A stretch of DNA of 61,722 nt from Arthrobacter sp. ISL-30 (lineage in GTDB: Bacteria; Actinomycetota; Actinomycetes; Actinomycetales; Micrococcaceae). Made by a program: the position numbers and the translations under genes. The stretch covers positions 1 through 61,722 of the forward strand of contig NZ_JAGGPK010000004.1 in NCBI RefSeq assembly GCF_018613855.1, written 5' to 3'. This document shows positions 1 through 9,304 of the stretch, one piece after another. Positions within the stretch are counted from its first letter, which is position 1, and each line of letters starts with the position of its first letter. The notes beneath the pieces were generated by a model that was given only the letters and a program-made list of their open reading frames with translations, had not been told where the DNA came from and made no database searches.

Positions 1-314
1 GCGAGAAACCACGGGAAAAACACCCACCCAAAACCACGAAACCCCACCCCCCGCCGTCGAACCCTGGGACCAAACGCGAGCCCCTGTCGCGTCGCACATG
101 CCTATGTCGCCGATGACCCTTCCGCAGCCCCTACGTTCACGAGCGGCGCAATCGGCTCTCCCAAAACCCGAAAAAACCGTGAATTTGGTCAAAAAGGCGC
201 GGAAACACGCGGAATTTGCTTCGGTGGCCGGTCCAAGCTGGTAAGTTTTCGAACAGTGGCTTGCACGCATGCCGCGTGGGAGCTCAAGAACTGTAGACGT
301 CCAGGAGGACACAA
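1..314. other. Intergenic region upstream of hup
   Basis: No ORF with coding character is visible in these 314 bases. The stretch is rich in A/C runs and lacks a clear hairpin. It should hold the promoter of the downstream HU gene, but I cannot assign confident -35/-10 boxes. A strong ribosome binding site, AGGAGG at 303-308, sits six bases before the ATG at 315. Confidence 0.5.
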
Positions 315-599
315 ATGGCTAAGAACCGTAGTGAACTGGTTGCTGAGGTAGCAGGCAAGGCCGGCACCAGCCAGGCTGCCGTCAACTCGGTGCTCGATGC
401 ACTGTTCGAGGTTTTCGAGACTTCCGTAGCCAACGGCGAGAAGATCACCATCCCGGGCTGGCTCGCTGTTGAGCGCACCGACCGTGCAGCCCGTACCGGC
501 CGCAACCCGCAGACCGGCGAAACCATCCAGATTGCAGCAGGCCACAGCGTCAAGCTGACCGCTGGCTCCAAGCTGAAGGCTGCTGTCTCCAAGAAGTAA
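315..599 (+). CDS. hup: HU family DNA-binding protein
   Basis: A 94-residue histone-like nucleoid protein that bends and compacts DNA as a dimer. It starts MAKNRSELVAEVAG and keeps the HU core: two N-terminal helices, then the beta-arm region with the RTGRNPQTGETI signature around residues 57-68, which inserts a proline into the DNA minor groove. It has no Lys/Ala-rich C-terminal tail of the mycobacterial Hup type, so it is the short form common in Micrococcaceae. The ATG at 315 follows AGGAGG with six-base spacing. A perfect hairpin follows the stop, indicating a monocistronic unit. Confidence 0.97.
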   Translation: MAKNRSELVAEVAGKAGTSQAAVNSVLDALFEVFETSVANGEKITIPGWLAVERTDRAARTGRNPQTGETIQIAAGHSVKLTAGSKLKAAVSKK

Positions 600-620
600 G
601 ACTTCCACGGCAGATGCATT

Positions 621-651
621 GAAGGACGGCAACCACACGTTGCCGTCCTTC
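621..651 (+). terminator. Rho-independent-type hairpin after hup
   Basis: A perfect inverted repeat with 13-base arms, reading GAAGGACGGCAAC and its complement around a five-base loop, 22 bases after the hup stop. There is no long U tract, as is usual for high-GC actinobacterial terminators. Confidence 0.8.
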
Positions 652-678
652 TGCGTTAAGTGCCAACCGGCTGACATA

Positions 679-735
679 AACTGACTGGCGGTTGTGGTTG
701 CCAGGAGCGCCCATGACGACTGTGATCAGTTGGGC
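679..735. repeat. Dispersed palindromic repeat, family B copy 1
   Basis: This intergenic element shares the order CTGGC-GTTGTGGT-GCGC-CATG-CAGTTGGGC with the copy at 16000-16067. The left half reads AACTGACTGGCGGTTGTGG and the right half ends ATCAGTTGGGC. It resembles an imperfect cruciform-forming extragenic palindrome. It lies between the hup terminator and the CopD-CtaG gene. Confidence 0.6.
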
Positions 736-796
736 AGACCTCAAGAGAAGCAAACGCCGATTCGCCGCCCGGCCACCGGTAGCGGACAATGGATAG

Positions 797-3037
797 GTGC
801 CTGCAGCAAGAACTTCCGCCACAGCCCCGTCGCCCGCTCCAAAGCCGGGTGTACAGGCAGCCGCCGCGGGCGGGATTGCGCCTGCATGGCAGTTGGCCGC
901 CCTGGGAGTCCTTTTTCTGGCCCTCGTGGCCGCCCTGGTCTTCTCGGGCGCTGCCGGTGCCCGGCAGGTCTCCGATCCCGGGGCGCTAGTCCGTTGGGGT
1001 CTCCCGATCAGCAAGGCCCTGCACAACGTGTCCCTGGCTACGGTAATCGGCGGCCTCATCTTCGCCGTCGGAATCCTGCCGCGAACCGTCCCTGGATATC
1101 GGGGCAAGGACGCTGATGCCCCCGAACACCCGGCCTTCACCCGCGCGCTGGCAATTGCCTCGGCTGCGGGTGTGGCCTGGACCCTGTCCGCCGTCGCCGT
1201 GCTGGTGCTCAGCTACGCCGACGCCGCCGGGCAGGCACTGTCCGGGGATGCCGAGTTCACCCGGGCCCTTGTGTACTTCATGACTGACATCGAGACCGGG
1301 CGGGCCTGGCTGGCCGTCACGATCATCGCGGCAATTGTGACCACCGCATTGTTCGGCGTGCGCTCCCTCACCGGCCTGGCGCTCACCCTGCTACTGGCAG
1401 TGGTCAGCCTCGTTCCGACCGCCCTCATCGGCCACTCGGCCAGTTCCAATGACCACGAGGGCGCCATTAACTCCCTCGGCCTGCACCTGGTAGGTGTCTC
1501 GGCCTGGGTCGGCGGCATTATCATGCTGGCGCTGCTGTCCGGCCTCATTGCCGGCTCAGGGACTGCGGCTGGAGCCACTGGCGCCTCGGGCCCGCGTGAC
1601 CTGACCGAGCAGACGCTGCGGCGCTTCTCTTCACTGGGCGGATTCGCCTTTGTGCTGGTCCTGGCATCCGGAATCATCAACGCGAGCATCCGGGTCACGA
1701 GTTGGGGCGATCTCTTTGGCTCGCCCTACGGGCAACTGATCCTCGCCAAGACCGTCGCGACGATCATCCTGGGTGGAATCGGCTTTATGCACCGTCAGTG
1801 GGTGATTCCGCAGTTGGGCCGCAACGGGTTGTCTGCACGGCGCGTCCTCTGGCAGCTCATCCTGGTTGAGCTGCTGGTGATGGGCGCGACGTCGGGCCTT
1901 GCAGTCGCTCTGGGACGTTCCGCACCGCCGCAGTCCACAACGTATGCTCCGGATGCTTCGCCGGCCTTCATCCTCTCCGGCTATGAGCTTCCCCCCGAAC
2001 TGACTCCCCAGCGCTGGCTGACCGAATGGCGGCTCGACTGGCTCTGGGTGGCCGTCGCCGTATTTGGCGCCATCACCTACCTGCTGGGGGTGGCAAAGGT
2101 CCGCAGGCGCGGGGACACCTGGTCCTGGTTCCGCACTATCAACTGGCTTATCGGGCTCGCCGTCCTGACCTACATCACCTCGGGCCCTCCTGCCGTTTAC
2201 GGCCGGGTGCTGTTCTCGGCGCACATGGTGGACCACATGGCCCTGACAATGGTGGCTCCCATCTTCCTGGTCCTCGGCGCGCCCGTGACGCTTGCCCTGC
2301 GTGCCCTGCCGGCACGGGACAGCTCCCATGGCCGGAGCGATGGCTCGAGGGGACTGCGCGAGTGGCTCCTGCTGTTCGTGCACTCGAGGTTTTCGCAGGT
2401 GGTCACGCACCCGCTGTACGCGGCCGCCAACTTCGCAGGCTCAATCGTCCTGTTCTACTACTCGGACGCCTTTGGCTGGGCGATGCGCGAACACGTCGGC
2501 CACGAGCTGATGAACCTGCACTTCGCCCTGACCGGTTACATCTTCGTGCTGAGCATGATCGGCACCGACCCCCTGCCGCGCCGTGCGCCGTACCCACTGA
2601 GGCTTCTCTTGCTGCTGGCAACCATGGGATTCCATGCCTTCTTCGGTGTGGCCATCATGGGCGGCACCAACCTGCTTGCTGCTGACTACTTCGGCAACCT
2701 CGGCCGTGCCTGGGGGCCATCCGCCTTGGCGGACCAGCAGATCGGCGGCGCAGTGGCCTGGGGAATCGGCGAGGTTCCCACCCTGCTCGTGGCAATCGGC
2801 GTCGCCATCATGTGGTCCCGGTCTGATGAGCGCGAGACGCGGCGCACCGACCGGGCAGCCGACAGGAATAACGACGCCGACCTGAACGCTTATAACGATA
2901 TGTTTGCCCGTTTGGCCGAACGGGATGCCAAACTGGCCCAGCACGAACCCCAGCACCAAGCCCAGAATGAACCCCCGCGGGCAGCGCGCGAAGCCCCCGA
3001 GAATGAATCAACCCCCAAGGCGGAAGGACGCTCATGA
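797..3037 (+). CDS. CopD / caa3-type oxidase assembly CtaG fusion membrane protein
   Basis: A 746-residue polytopic membrane protein. After a Pro/Ala-rich cytoplasmic head, residues about 25-350 form a CopD-like copper-resistance membrane domain, and about 400-690 form a caa3_CtaG-like domain (cytochrome c oxidase assembly). The His-rich segments between helices, such as HMVDHMALTM and REHVGHELMNLHFALTGY, are the expected metal-site regions. The fused CopD-CtaG layout is typical of actinobacteria, and the likely role is copper delivery to cytochrome oxidase. The start is GTG at 797, and the C-terminal tail is hydrophilic (QHEPQHQAQNEP). The stop overlaps the next start (ATGA), so the two genes are probably translationally coupled. 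The family is confident; copper transport is inference from family knowledge. Confidence 0.88.
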   Translation: MPAARTSATAPSPAPKPGVQAAAAGGIAPAWQLAALGVLFLALVAALVFSGAAGARQVSDPGALVRWGLPISKALHNVSLATVIGGLIFAVGILPRTVPGYRGKDADAPEHPAFTRALAIASAAGVAWTLSAVAVLVLSYADAAGQALSGDAEFTRALVYFMTDIETGRAWLAVTIIAAIVTTALFGVRSLTGLALTLLLAVVSLVPTALIGHSASSNDHEGAINSLGLHLVGVSAWVGGIIMLALLSGLIAGSGTAAGATGASGPRDLTEQTLRRFSSLGGFAFVLVLASGIINASIRVTSWGDLFGSPYGQLILAKTVATIILGGIGFMHRQWVIPQLGRNGLSARRVLWQLILVELLVMGATSGLAVALGRSAPPQSTTYAPDASPAFILSGYELPPELTPQRWLTEWRLDWLWVAVAVFGAITYLLGVAKVRRRGDTWSWFRTINWLIGLAVLTYITSGPPAVYGRVLFSAHMVDHMALTMVAPIFLVLGAPVTLALRALPARDSSHGRSDGSRGLREWLLLFVHSRFSQVVTHPLYAAANFAGSIVLFYYSDAFGWAMREHVGHELMNLHFALTGYIFVLSMIGTDPLPRRAPYPLRLLLLLATMGFHAFFGVAIMGGTNLLAADYFGNLGRAWGPSALADQQIGGAVAWGIGEVPTLLVAIGVAIMWSRSDERETRRTDRAADRNNDADLNAYNDMFARLAERDAKLAQHEPQHQAQNEPPRAAREAPENESTPKAEGRS

Positions 3038-5034
3038 GCGAAACAGTACGAACCCAGCACCGGGTGCGGGCCTCTGAACTGGTGGGCCGGGGCTGGCTCA
3101 ACACTGGCGGCAAGTCACTGGACCTTGAAGCACTCCGGGGCAAGATCGTACTGCTCGATTTCTGGACGTTCTGCTGCATCAACTGCCTGCATGTGCTGGA
3201 TGAGCTGCGCCCGCTGGAAGAGAAGTACTCCGACATCCTGGTGACGGTGGGCGTCCACTCGCCCAAGTTCGAGCACGAGGCAGACCCCGTTGCCCTCGCC
3301 GCTGCCGTGGAGCGCTACGAAATCCACCACCCGGTCCTTGACGACCCCGAGCTTGAGACGTGGAAGGCCTACACGGCCCGCGCCTGGCCTACCCTGGTGG
3401 TTATTGATCCGGAGGGCTACATCGTGGCGCACCTCTCAGGAGAGGGCCATGCAGATGGCCTCCGGGTGCTGGTCGAGGAGCTTGTGGCCGAGCATGATGC
3501 CAAGGGGACCCTGCACCGCGGTGACGGCATGTACGTGGCTCCGGAGCCGACGTCGGGCACCCTGCGGTTCCCCGGCAAGGTGACCACCCTGGCAAACGGC
3601 AACTACCTCGTGGTCGACTCCGGCCACCACAGGCTGGTGGAGCTGCGCCCGGACCACGAGACGGTGGAGCGCGTCATCGGCTCCGGGACCAAGGGATACC
3701 TGGACGGCCAGGCTGAAGTGGCCCAGTTCAATGAGCCGCAGGGCGTGGCACTGCTTCCCGCCGAGATTGCCTGGAAGGTCGGTTACGACGCCGTCGTGGC
3801 GGACACCGTCAATCACCGCTTGCGCGGCGTCACCCTGAGTTCCGGCTATGTTCAGACGCTGGCCGGCAACGGGGTGCAGCGCCTCCTCGACGCTGGACCG
3901 GCACGGGTCAGTGAGTCCGGGGCAGGCACCTGGGCAGCCAACGACGGCGGTGCTGCCGCTCCCGCCGAAGCCAGCCACCACCCGGCCGACTTCGCTGGTG
4001 ACGCGGTCGACGTCGGATTCCTGGGACGAGGCGATGCGGTGTCCCTGTCCTCGCCGTGGGACGTGGTGTGGAGCGAGAAGCTTCAGCGGATTGTCATTGC
4101 CATGGCTGGCACACATCAGCTCTTCGCCTTCGACCCCCTCAGCAGCAACGTGTCCATCCTTGCCGGTTCCGGGCTGGAGGGCCTGCTGGATGGTCCTGCG
4201 GAGGAAGCCTGGTTCGCGCAGCCGTCGGGCCTGGCTATCGATGCCGCGGGCGACGTCTGGGTAGCCGATTCAGAGACTTCGGCGCTGCGCCGCGTGGCAA
4301 TCAGCGAGTCGGGCGTGACTGTACATACCGCCGTCGGCAAGGGCCTGTTCGACTTCGGTTTCCGCGACGGTGATGCCGCTGCGGCGATGCTCCAGCACCC
4401 CCTCGGCGTGACGGTGCTTCCCGACGGCTCGGTGGCAATGGCCGACACCTACAACGGCGCTGTCCGCCGCTACGACCCCGCCACGAACACCGTTTCCACT
4501 TTGGCTCGGGGACTGGCTGAGCCGAGCGACCTCGTCCTCGTGCAGCCCGACGACGGCGACCCTCTCCTGCTAGTGGTGGAGAGCAACAAACATCAACTGG
4601 TCCTGGTTCCCATCCCGAAGGAAGCGCAGCAGGTGGATGAGGGTGCATCCCAGACGCACCGTCCCAAGAGCCCTATGGCTCCAGGCGATCTTTCGCTGAC
4701 CGTCCGCTTTACGGCTCCGACCGGGCAGAAGCTGGACGACCGCTGGGGTGACCCCACGCAGTTGAAGATCTCGTCCACTCCGCCAGAGCTGATTGTTGCC
4801 GGCGGGGGCACGTCGGTGGGCCTGCTCCGCACCATCGAGTTGTCCTCGGAGGTTCCCGATGGCATCCTGCACATCACCGCCCGTGCCGCGGCCTGCGACG
4901 GACCGGAGACCGAAGACGGGGAAATCCCGGATCACGCCGCCTGCCATCTCTACCAGCAGGACTGGGGGATCCCGGTGGTCCTGCAGGCCGACGGTGACTC
5001 CGAGCTGGTGCTGGACCTGCGCGGAATGGACTAA
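3034..5034 (+). CDS. Thioredoxin-like/NHL-repeat protein (NHLRC2-like)
   Basis: A 666-residue protein with an N-terminal thioredoxin-like domain (about 20-155) carrying a C48-I-N-C51 redox motif inside FWTFCCINC. This is followed by a beta-propeller of NHL repeats (about 170-520), recognisable in phrases such as PSGLAIDAAGDVWVADSE and PLGVTVLPDGSVAMADTYNG. The remaining roughly 140 residues have a beta-rich C-terminal domain. I see no signal peptide, so it is probably cytoplasmic. The start overlaps the stop of the CopD-CtaG gene by four bases. The pairing suggests a thiol-redox partner in copper or oxidase assembly, but that is inference; NHLRC2-type proteins have no established bacterial substrate that I can cite. 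Confidence 0.88.
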   Translation: MSETVRTQHRVRASELVGRGWLNTGGKSLDLEALRGKIVLLDFWTFCCINCLHVLDELRPLEEKYSDILVTVGVHSPKFEHEADPVALAAAVERYEIHHPVLDDPELETWKAYTARAWPTLVVIDPEGYIVAHLSGEGHADGLRVLVEELVAEHDAKGTLHRGDGMYVAPEPTSGTLRFPGKVTTLANGNYLVVDSGHHRLVELRPDHETVERVIGSGTKGYLDGQAEVAQFNEPQGVALLPAEIAWKVGYDAVVADTVNHRLRGVTLSSGYVQTLAGNGVQRLLDAGPARVSESGAGTWAANDGGAAAPAEASHHPADFAGDAVDVGFLGRGDAVSLSSPWDVVWSEKLQRIVIAMAGTHQLFAFDPLSSNVSILAGSGLEGLLDGPAEEAWFAQPSGLAIDAAGDVWVADSETSALRRVAISESGVTVHTAVGKGLFDFGFRDGDAAAAMLQHPLGVTVLPDGSVAMADTYNGAVRRYDPATNTVSTLARGLAEPSDLVLVQPDDGDPLLLVVESNKHQLVLVPIPKEAQQVDEGASQTHRPKSPMAPGDLSLTVRFTAPTGQKLDDRWGDPTQLKISSTPPELIVAGGGTSVGLLRTIELSSEVPDGILHITARAAACDGPETEDGEIPDHAACHLYQQDWGIPVVLQADGDSELVLDLRGMD

Positions 5035-5044
5035 GCGGGCCAAA

Positions 5045-5109
5045 GCAACGCGGGGATCCTTAACGCCCACCGGAAGGCCCAACATGGGCGGTAAGTGACC
5101 CCGCGTTGC
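5045..5109. terminator. Nested palindrome between convergent genes
   Basis: Outer arms GCAACGCGGGG (5045-5055) and CCCCGCGTTGC (5099-5109) are perfect complements. Inside is a second near-perfect pair, TTAACGCCCA (5060-5069) and TGGGCGGTAA (5085-5094). The element separates two convergent genes and probably acts as a bidirectional terminator, though its nested shape is more elaborate than a simple one. Confidence 0.6.
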
Positions 5110-5120
5110 GTGAAGCGGGG

Positions 5121-6119
5121 TTAGAGGCTCAGCAGCGGGACGACGGTGACCGTGCCCTCGCCAATTTCCAGGCGGGTCGTGAAGGAAAAGTCGTGGTCTT
5201 CGTTGAGGTTGAGGACAAATCCCGTATACAGGTCAATCTCCCTGGCGGTCACTCGGGCCTTACCGTTGAGCGGCGCCACTACCCACCGGCCGTCGAACGG
5301 TTCAATGCTGATCTTGGGATACTCGGTGATCTCCCACTTGATGGTGCCGTCGACCACCCGGCTGCTCGTGGTGTGATAGAACGGGCAGTCCGGCTGCAGG
5401 CGCTGCTGCTGCGTGGCCTCGGCGGCGCACGTGTCCAGGAACTCCTTGACCTTTGCCGCCACTGCCTGGTTCATCTTGTCCGTTGCCTTCGTCAGCAGGT
5501 CCAGGGGAACCTGGGCGGCGTCGCCATTCGTGACCGTCACTTTGCTGGGATTCGCGGCGAAAAGTTCCCCAGTCAGGCTGGCCTCGTATTCGCCGGGGTA
5601 AAACACGGCAAAAGTGTTACGGCCGTCGGGCATGTTTACGGGAACACCATTCATGGTGGCCTCGTTCGAGTTCACCACGGTCACGTCGACGGTGGGCAAA
5701 GCCGACGGAACGAAGGACCATTTACCGAAGAACAGCCATTCCGTTCCGGTCCGCTCCAGCATGAACTCGGTCCGGTGTTCGACGCCATCAATGGTGTACT
5801 CCATGGGCACCATGACCTGGTTGCCTGCCCGGCGCTGGGCATTGCCGAGCTTCACATCGTTGATTTTTGCAGCGGCGGTTTGGAGGGCGCTGCCGTCGAG
5901 CATGGCGGCACTTGAGTTCGGGACAGTGGCCTTCAGCAGGCCGAGTGCAGTCTCGCCGTCGCCGTCCTTCAGGGCCTCGATATACTCGCGGACAGGCTGC
6001 TGGGGGCTGGCTACTGAATTACTGACAAGGTTGACCGAGACGATGGCGGCGGTGGCAGCAAGCATCAGACCGAGCAGCCACCCGGCTGCGGTCTTGACCA
6101 GCGCTTGACTCATCTGCAC
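5121..6119 (-). CDS. Membrane-anchored hypothetical protein
   Basis: About 332 residues with one N-terminal membrane segment (GWLLGLMLAATAAIVSVNLV), probably an uncleaved anchor, followed by a soluble extracytoplasmic region. The segment at about 40-65 (PVREYIEALKDGDGETALGLL) resembles the NTF2-like/DUF4878-type domain found in actinobacterial secreted proteins. Two cysteines (in LDTCAAEA and LQPDCPFY) could form a disulfide. The start is either GTG at 6119, with AGGTAGGG upstream at good spacing, or ATG at 6113. Function unknown. Confidence 0.8.
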   Translation of the reverse strand: MQMSQALVKTAAGWLLGLMLAATAAIVSVNLVSNSVASPQQPVREYIEALKDGDGETALGLLKATVPNSSAAMLDGSALQTAAAKINDVKLGNAQRRAGNQVMVPMEYTIDGVEHRTEFMLERTGTEWLFFGKWSFVPSALPTVDVTVVNSNEATMNGVPVNMPDGRNTFAVFYPGEYEASLTGELFAANPSKVTVTNGDAAQVPLDLLTKATDKMNQAVAAKVKEFLDTCAAEATQQQRLQPDCPFYHTTSSRVVDGTIKWEITEYPKISIEPFDGRWVVAPLNGKARVTAREIDLYTGFVLNLNEDHDFSFTTRLEIGEGTVTVVPLLSL

Positions 6120-6194
6120 GCCATTTACCCTACCTGCAGGCGTGCCGATCCACGTGAAGGAGCCGTCCAGGATGACGCCGGCCCGTCGGTGCGA

Positions 6195-7979
6195 TCAGCG
6201 GCGTCGCCGTGATGACGTGCCGAAAACGCCGCGAATCAGTTCCCGTCCGAGCTGGGTTCCGACGGACCTTGCCATGCTCTTCAGCCCGCCTCCGAGGGCC
6301 CCGCCCAGGACGCCCGCAAGGTCGTCCATCACTCCGCCGGGCCGGGTGGGAGCAGGCGCCGGAGCTGGCGTCGTCGGAGCAGGCGTCGGTGGAACAGGCG
6401 CGGGCGGGAGGCCGCCCTGATCAGGTTCCTGCCATGGTTGCCGGCTGCTGGGCCTGCCGAGGACTTCCTCCTCAATGCGACGCGCTTCGGCATCGACGGC
6501 GGCCGGGTCCAGGGAACTGGTGGTGCCGGTCGAGGTTGGCGTACCAGGTCCCGGGACCTGGGGAATCCCCGGCGACGGGACGGGCGGAAGCCCGGCAGCG
6601 GCGTCGCCCGTGGGAGCTACGGCCTTCCCGCTCAGCTTCTCGTAGGCAGTCAGGTTGTCGACGGCGGTCCCGTACTTGGGCAACAGGGCGGATGACGCAA
6701 CGATGCTCCGGACGAGGTCCTCGCTGCTGGGGCCCATGACCGACTCCGGCGCGCGGAGCCTGGTGAGGGCCACGGGCGTGGGCGCGCCCCTCTCATTCAT
6801 TACGGTGACGACCGCTTCACCAATGCCTGCCGAGGTGAGGACTTCCTCGAGGTCATAGGCGCTGACCGGGAAGGTGGACACCGTGGCCTTGAGGGCTTTG
6901 GCATCCTCCGGGGTGAAGGCATGAAGGGCGTGTTGGATCCGGTTGGCGAGTTGTCCCAGGACGGCGGCGGGGACGTCCTTGGGAGTTTGCGTGACGAAGA
7001 AGATTCCCACGCCCTTGGAACGGATCAGCCGGACTGTGGTGGTGATGGCGTCGAGGAAGGCCTTGGATGCATCGTTGAACAGCAGGTGTGCCTCGTCCAG
7101 GAAGAACACCAGTTTGGGCTTGTCCAGGTCGCCGGCCTCCGGGAGGTCCTCAAACAGGTCCGCGAGCAGCCACATCAGGAAGGTCGAGAACAGCATCGGC
7201 TTGGATTGAAGGGTGGGCAGCTCCAGGCAGCTGATGACCCCGCGTCCGTCCGGGGCCGTGCGAAGCAGCTCGGCAGTGTCGAATTCCGGCTCGCCGAAGA
7301 ACCTTTCCATGCCCTGGGCTTCCAGGTTCACCAGTTCGCGCAGGATGACGCCCGCCGTGGCCTTGGAGAGGCCGCCGAGGTTCTGCAGTTCCGGCTTTCC
7401 TTCCTCGGACGTCAGGAACTGGATTACGGCGCGGAGGTCCTTGAGATCGACTAGTTCGAGGTTCTTCTGGTCCGCGAAGTGGAAGATGAGTTGGAGGCTG
7501 GATTCCTGGGTGTCGTTCAATTCCATAACCCGGGACAGCAGGATAGGGCCGAACGAGGTGATGGTGGCCCTGACGGGGACACCGTTGCCGTCACCGCCCA
7601 GCGAAAGGAATTCGACCGGGAAGTTCTTTGGCTGCCATTGTTGCCCCAGGCTGTCCATCCTGACAGCGAGCTTTTGGCTTTGAGTGGCAGCTGTGGCAAG
7701 CCCTGTCAGGTCCCCTTTGATGTCTGCGAGGAACACAGGAACACCGGCTGCAGACAGCTGTTCGGCGATCATGTGCAGGGTGACAGTCTTGCCCGTCCCG
7801 GTGGCTCCAGCCACCAAACCGTGCCTGTTCATCATGGCCAGGGGCAGCCGGACCGGCGCGTCCTTGTGTAGTTCGCCGTCGACGACGGCGGCGCCCAGCT
7901 CTATCGCGGGACCAGCCAGGGCGTAACCCTGCTTGATAGTGGCAAGCAAATCTGCGGCGGGTTTCGTGGCCATGCGCAT
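6195..7979 (-). CDS. HerA-like helicase / DUF853-family ATPase
   Basis: A 594-residue P-loop ATPase of the DUF853 family (E. coli YjgR relatives), in the FtsK/HerA clade. Walker A is GATGTGKT at residues 58-65, and Walker B is LVFFLDEAHLLF at about 290. An arginine/glutamine sensor region (KGVGIFFVTQTPKDVP) follows. After about residue 440 the chain becomes a Pro/Thr/Ala-rich linker, then a short basic tail ending SSRRRR, which is longer than in enterobacterial members. The family is certain from the motifs. The role, DNA or nucleoprotein translocation, is inferred. It is divergent from the small acidic gene at 8106. Confidence 0.9.
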   Translation of the reverse strand: MRMATKPAADLLATIKQGYALAGPAIELGAAVVDGELHKDAPVRLPLAMMNRHGLVAGATGTGKTVTLHMIAEQLSAAGVPVFLADIKGDLTGLATAATQSQKLAVRMDSLGQQWQPKNFPVEFLSLGGDGNGVPVRATITSFGPILLSRVMELNDTQESSLQLIFHFADQKNLELVDLKDLRAVIQFLTSEEGKPELQNLGGLSKATAGVILRELVNLEAQGMERFFGEPEFDTAELLRTAPDGRGVISCLELPTLQSKPMLFSTFLMWLLADLFEDLPEAGDLDKPKLVFFLDEAHLLFNDASKAFLDAITTTVRLIRSKGVGIFFVTQTPKDVPAAVLGQLANRIQHALHAFTPEDAKALKATVSTFPVSAYDLEEVLTSAGIGEAVVTVMNERGAPTPVALTRLRAPESVMGPSSEDLVRSIVASSALLPKYGTAVDNLTAYEKLSGKAVAPTGDAAAGLPPVPSPGIPQVPGPGTPTSTGTTSSLDPAAVDAEARRIEEEVLGRPSSRQPWQEPDQGGLPPAPVPPTPAPTTPAPAPAPTRPGGVMDDLAGVLGGALGGGLKSMARSVGTQLGRELIRGVFGTSSRRRR

Positions 7980-8105
7980 AGCTTAGCGAAGGGCGATCAG
8001 GTGGGCGGGCAATCCATGAAGTGGTCCAGACGCGGCGGCAAGGAACACCGCACATGTCCTGAAAAGTCCCTCGACACCGCCGTCAGGCAGGACTAGTTTG
8101 TGGGG

Positions 8106-8252
8106 ATGACTGATGCTCCCCACGAACCAGCCCCCTCTAAACCAGGCAAAGACGACGACGAGAACGACCGTCCGGACGATGACACCCTTGGAACCGACCC
8201 GGACATGCGGGGATCCGAGGACGACCCGGCGGAGCCGGAACCCGAACCCTGA
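8106..8252 (+). CDS. Small acidic disordered protein
   Basis: A 48-residue ORF starting [15 protein letters not shown]. It is very rich in Asp, Glu and Pro, with runs such as [12 protein letters not shown], and ends PAEPEPEP before TGA at 8250-8252. GGGG precedes the ATG by only a few bases. The biased acidic composition is unlike out-of-frame noise in this GC-rich DNA and matches short acidic proteins often seen in Arthrobacter. No function can be assigned. It lies immediately upstream of the FtsH remnant. Confidence 0.55.
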   Translation: MTDAPHEPAPSKPGKDDDENDRPDDDTLGTDPDMRGSEDDPAEPEPEP

Positions 8253-8263
8253 CCGAGCCGAAC

Positions 8264-9235
8264 CCTGCGTCCGAGAGCTCTTCCAGGCGGCACGGAACGC
8301 CGCGCCGTCGATCATCTTTATCGACGAAATCGGTGCAACCGGGCGGAAGCGGAGCGGATCCCTCGCCGTGGGTGGCCATGATGAGCGGGAACAGACCCTC
8401 AACCAGATCCTGACGGAAATGGACGGGTTTTCGTCCTCAGAAGGCGTGGTTGTCCTTGCCGCCACAAACAGGCCTGATGTGCTGGACCCCGCGTTGTTGC
8501 GGCCCGGGCGCTTCGACCGCTCCATTACTGTCCATGCCCCCCGACCAGGCCGGCCGCACCCAAATACTGCAGGTTCACGCCCGCAACGTAAAACTCGACG
8601 CCGACGCCGACCTTGAGGCCATCAGTCGCGTAACCCCCGGCATGACCGGCGCGGAGCTGGCCAACCTGGTCAACGAGGCCGCGCTACTGGCAGTGAAGCG
8701 GGCTCACGCCGCCGTGAGCCAGCGCGACCTGCTGGATGCACTGGAGAAGGTGCAGCTGGGCACGGCGAGGAACGTGGTCATGCCGGATGAGGAGCGCAGG
8801 CGGACGGCCTACCACGAGTCCGGCCATGCTTTGCTCGGCATGCTGGAAGCCGGCGCAGACCCGGTGCGCAAGATTTCGATCATTCCCCGGGGCCGCCGGG
8901 CGCTGGGCGTAACCCACTCCACCCCTGATACCGATCGTTACGGGTACGACGAAACCTACCTGCGCGGGAGGATCGTTGGCGCACTGGGCGGAATGGCGGC
9001 GGAAAGGCTGGTGTTCGGCGTAGTCACCAGTGGAGCCGAAAGCGACCTGCAAACCAGCACCCACCTTGCCCGGATGATGGTGGGCAGGTCGGGCATGTCG
9101 GAGCGCATCGGACCGGTTCAGGTGCTGCCCGAGGAAGGTGATCCCCGGGCCATGGGGGTCTCCGAAGGAATGCTGGACGTCCTGGCCGAGGAGACCCGGC
9201 GCCTGGTGGACCAATGCTACGAGCGGGCCCTTTGA
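8264..9235 (+). pseudogene. ftsH: FtsH AAA+ metalloprotease remnant (5'-truncated, frameshifted)
   Basis: Homology to FtsH begins at [13 protein letters not shown] and continues through Walker B (IIFIDEI), the second region of homology ([19 protein letters not shown]) and the protease domain with the HESGH zinc motif. The membrane anchor, Walker A and roughly the first 250 residues of a normal FtsH are absent. Reading frame changes once, at a run of six C (8537-8542); five C would keep the frame from VHAP into [15 protein letters not shown]. The zinc-protease half is otherwise open to its stop at 9235. A working FtsH must exist elsewhere. The single homopolymer lesion could be a sequencing error, but the N-terminal deletion cannot. 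Confidence 0.85.
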
Positions 9236-9240
9236 AAGGG

Positions 9241-9285
9241 ACTGAAGAATCCCCGCCGGAGCCCTTCCGGCGGGGATTCTTCAGT
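9241..9285. terminator. Bidirectional terminator hairpin
   Basis: A perfect 19-base inverted repeat (ACTGAAGAATCCCCGCCGG and its complement) with a seven-base loop lies between the FtsH remnant and the convergent DoxX gene. T-rich and A-rich arm ends allow function in both directions. Confidence 0.88.
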
Positions 9286-9304
9286 CGTTGCTTTCACCGA
9301 AGGT

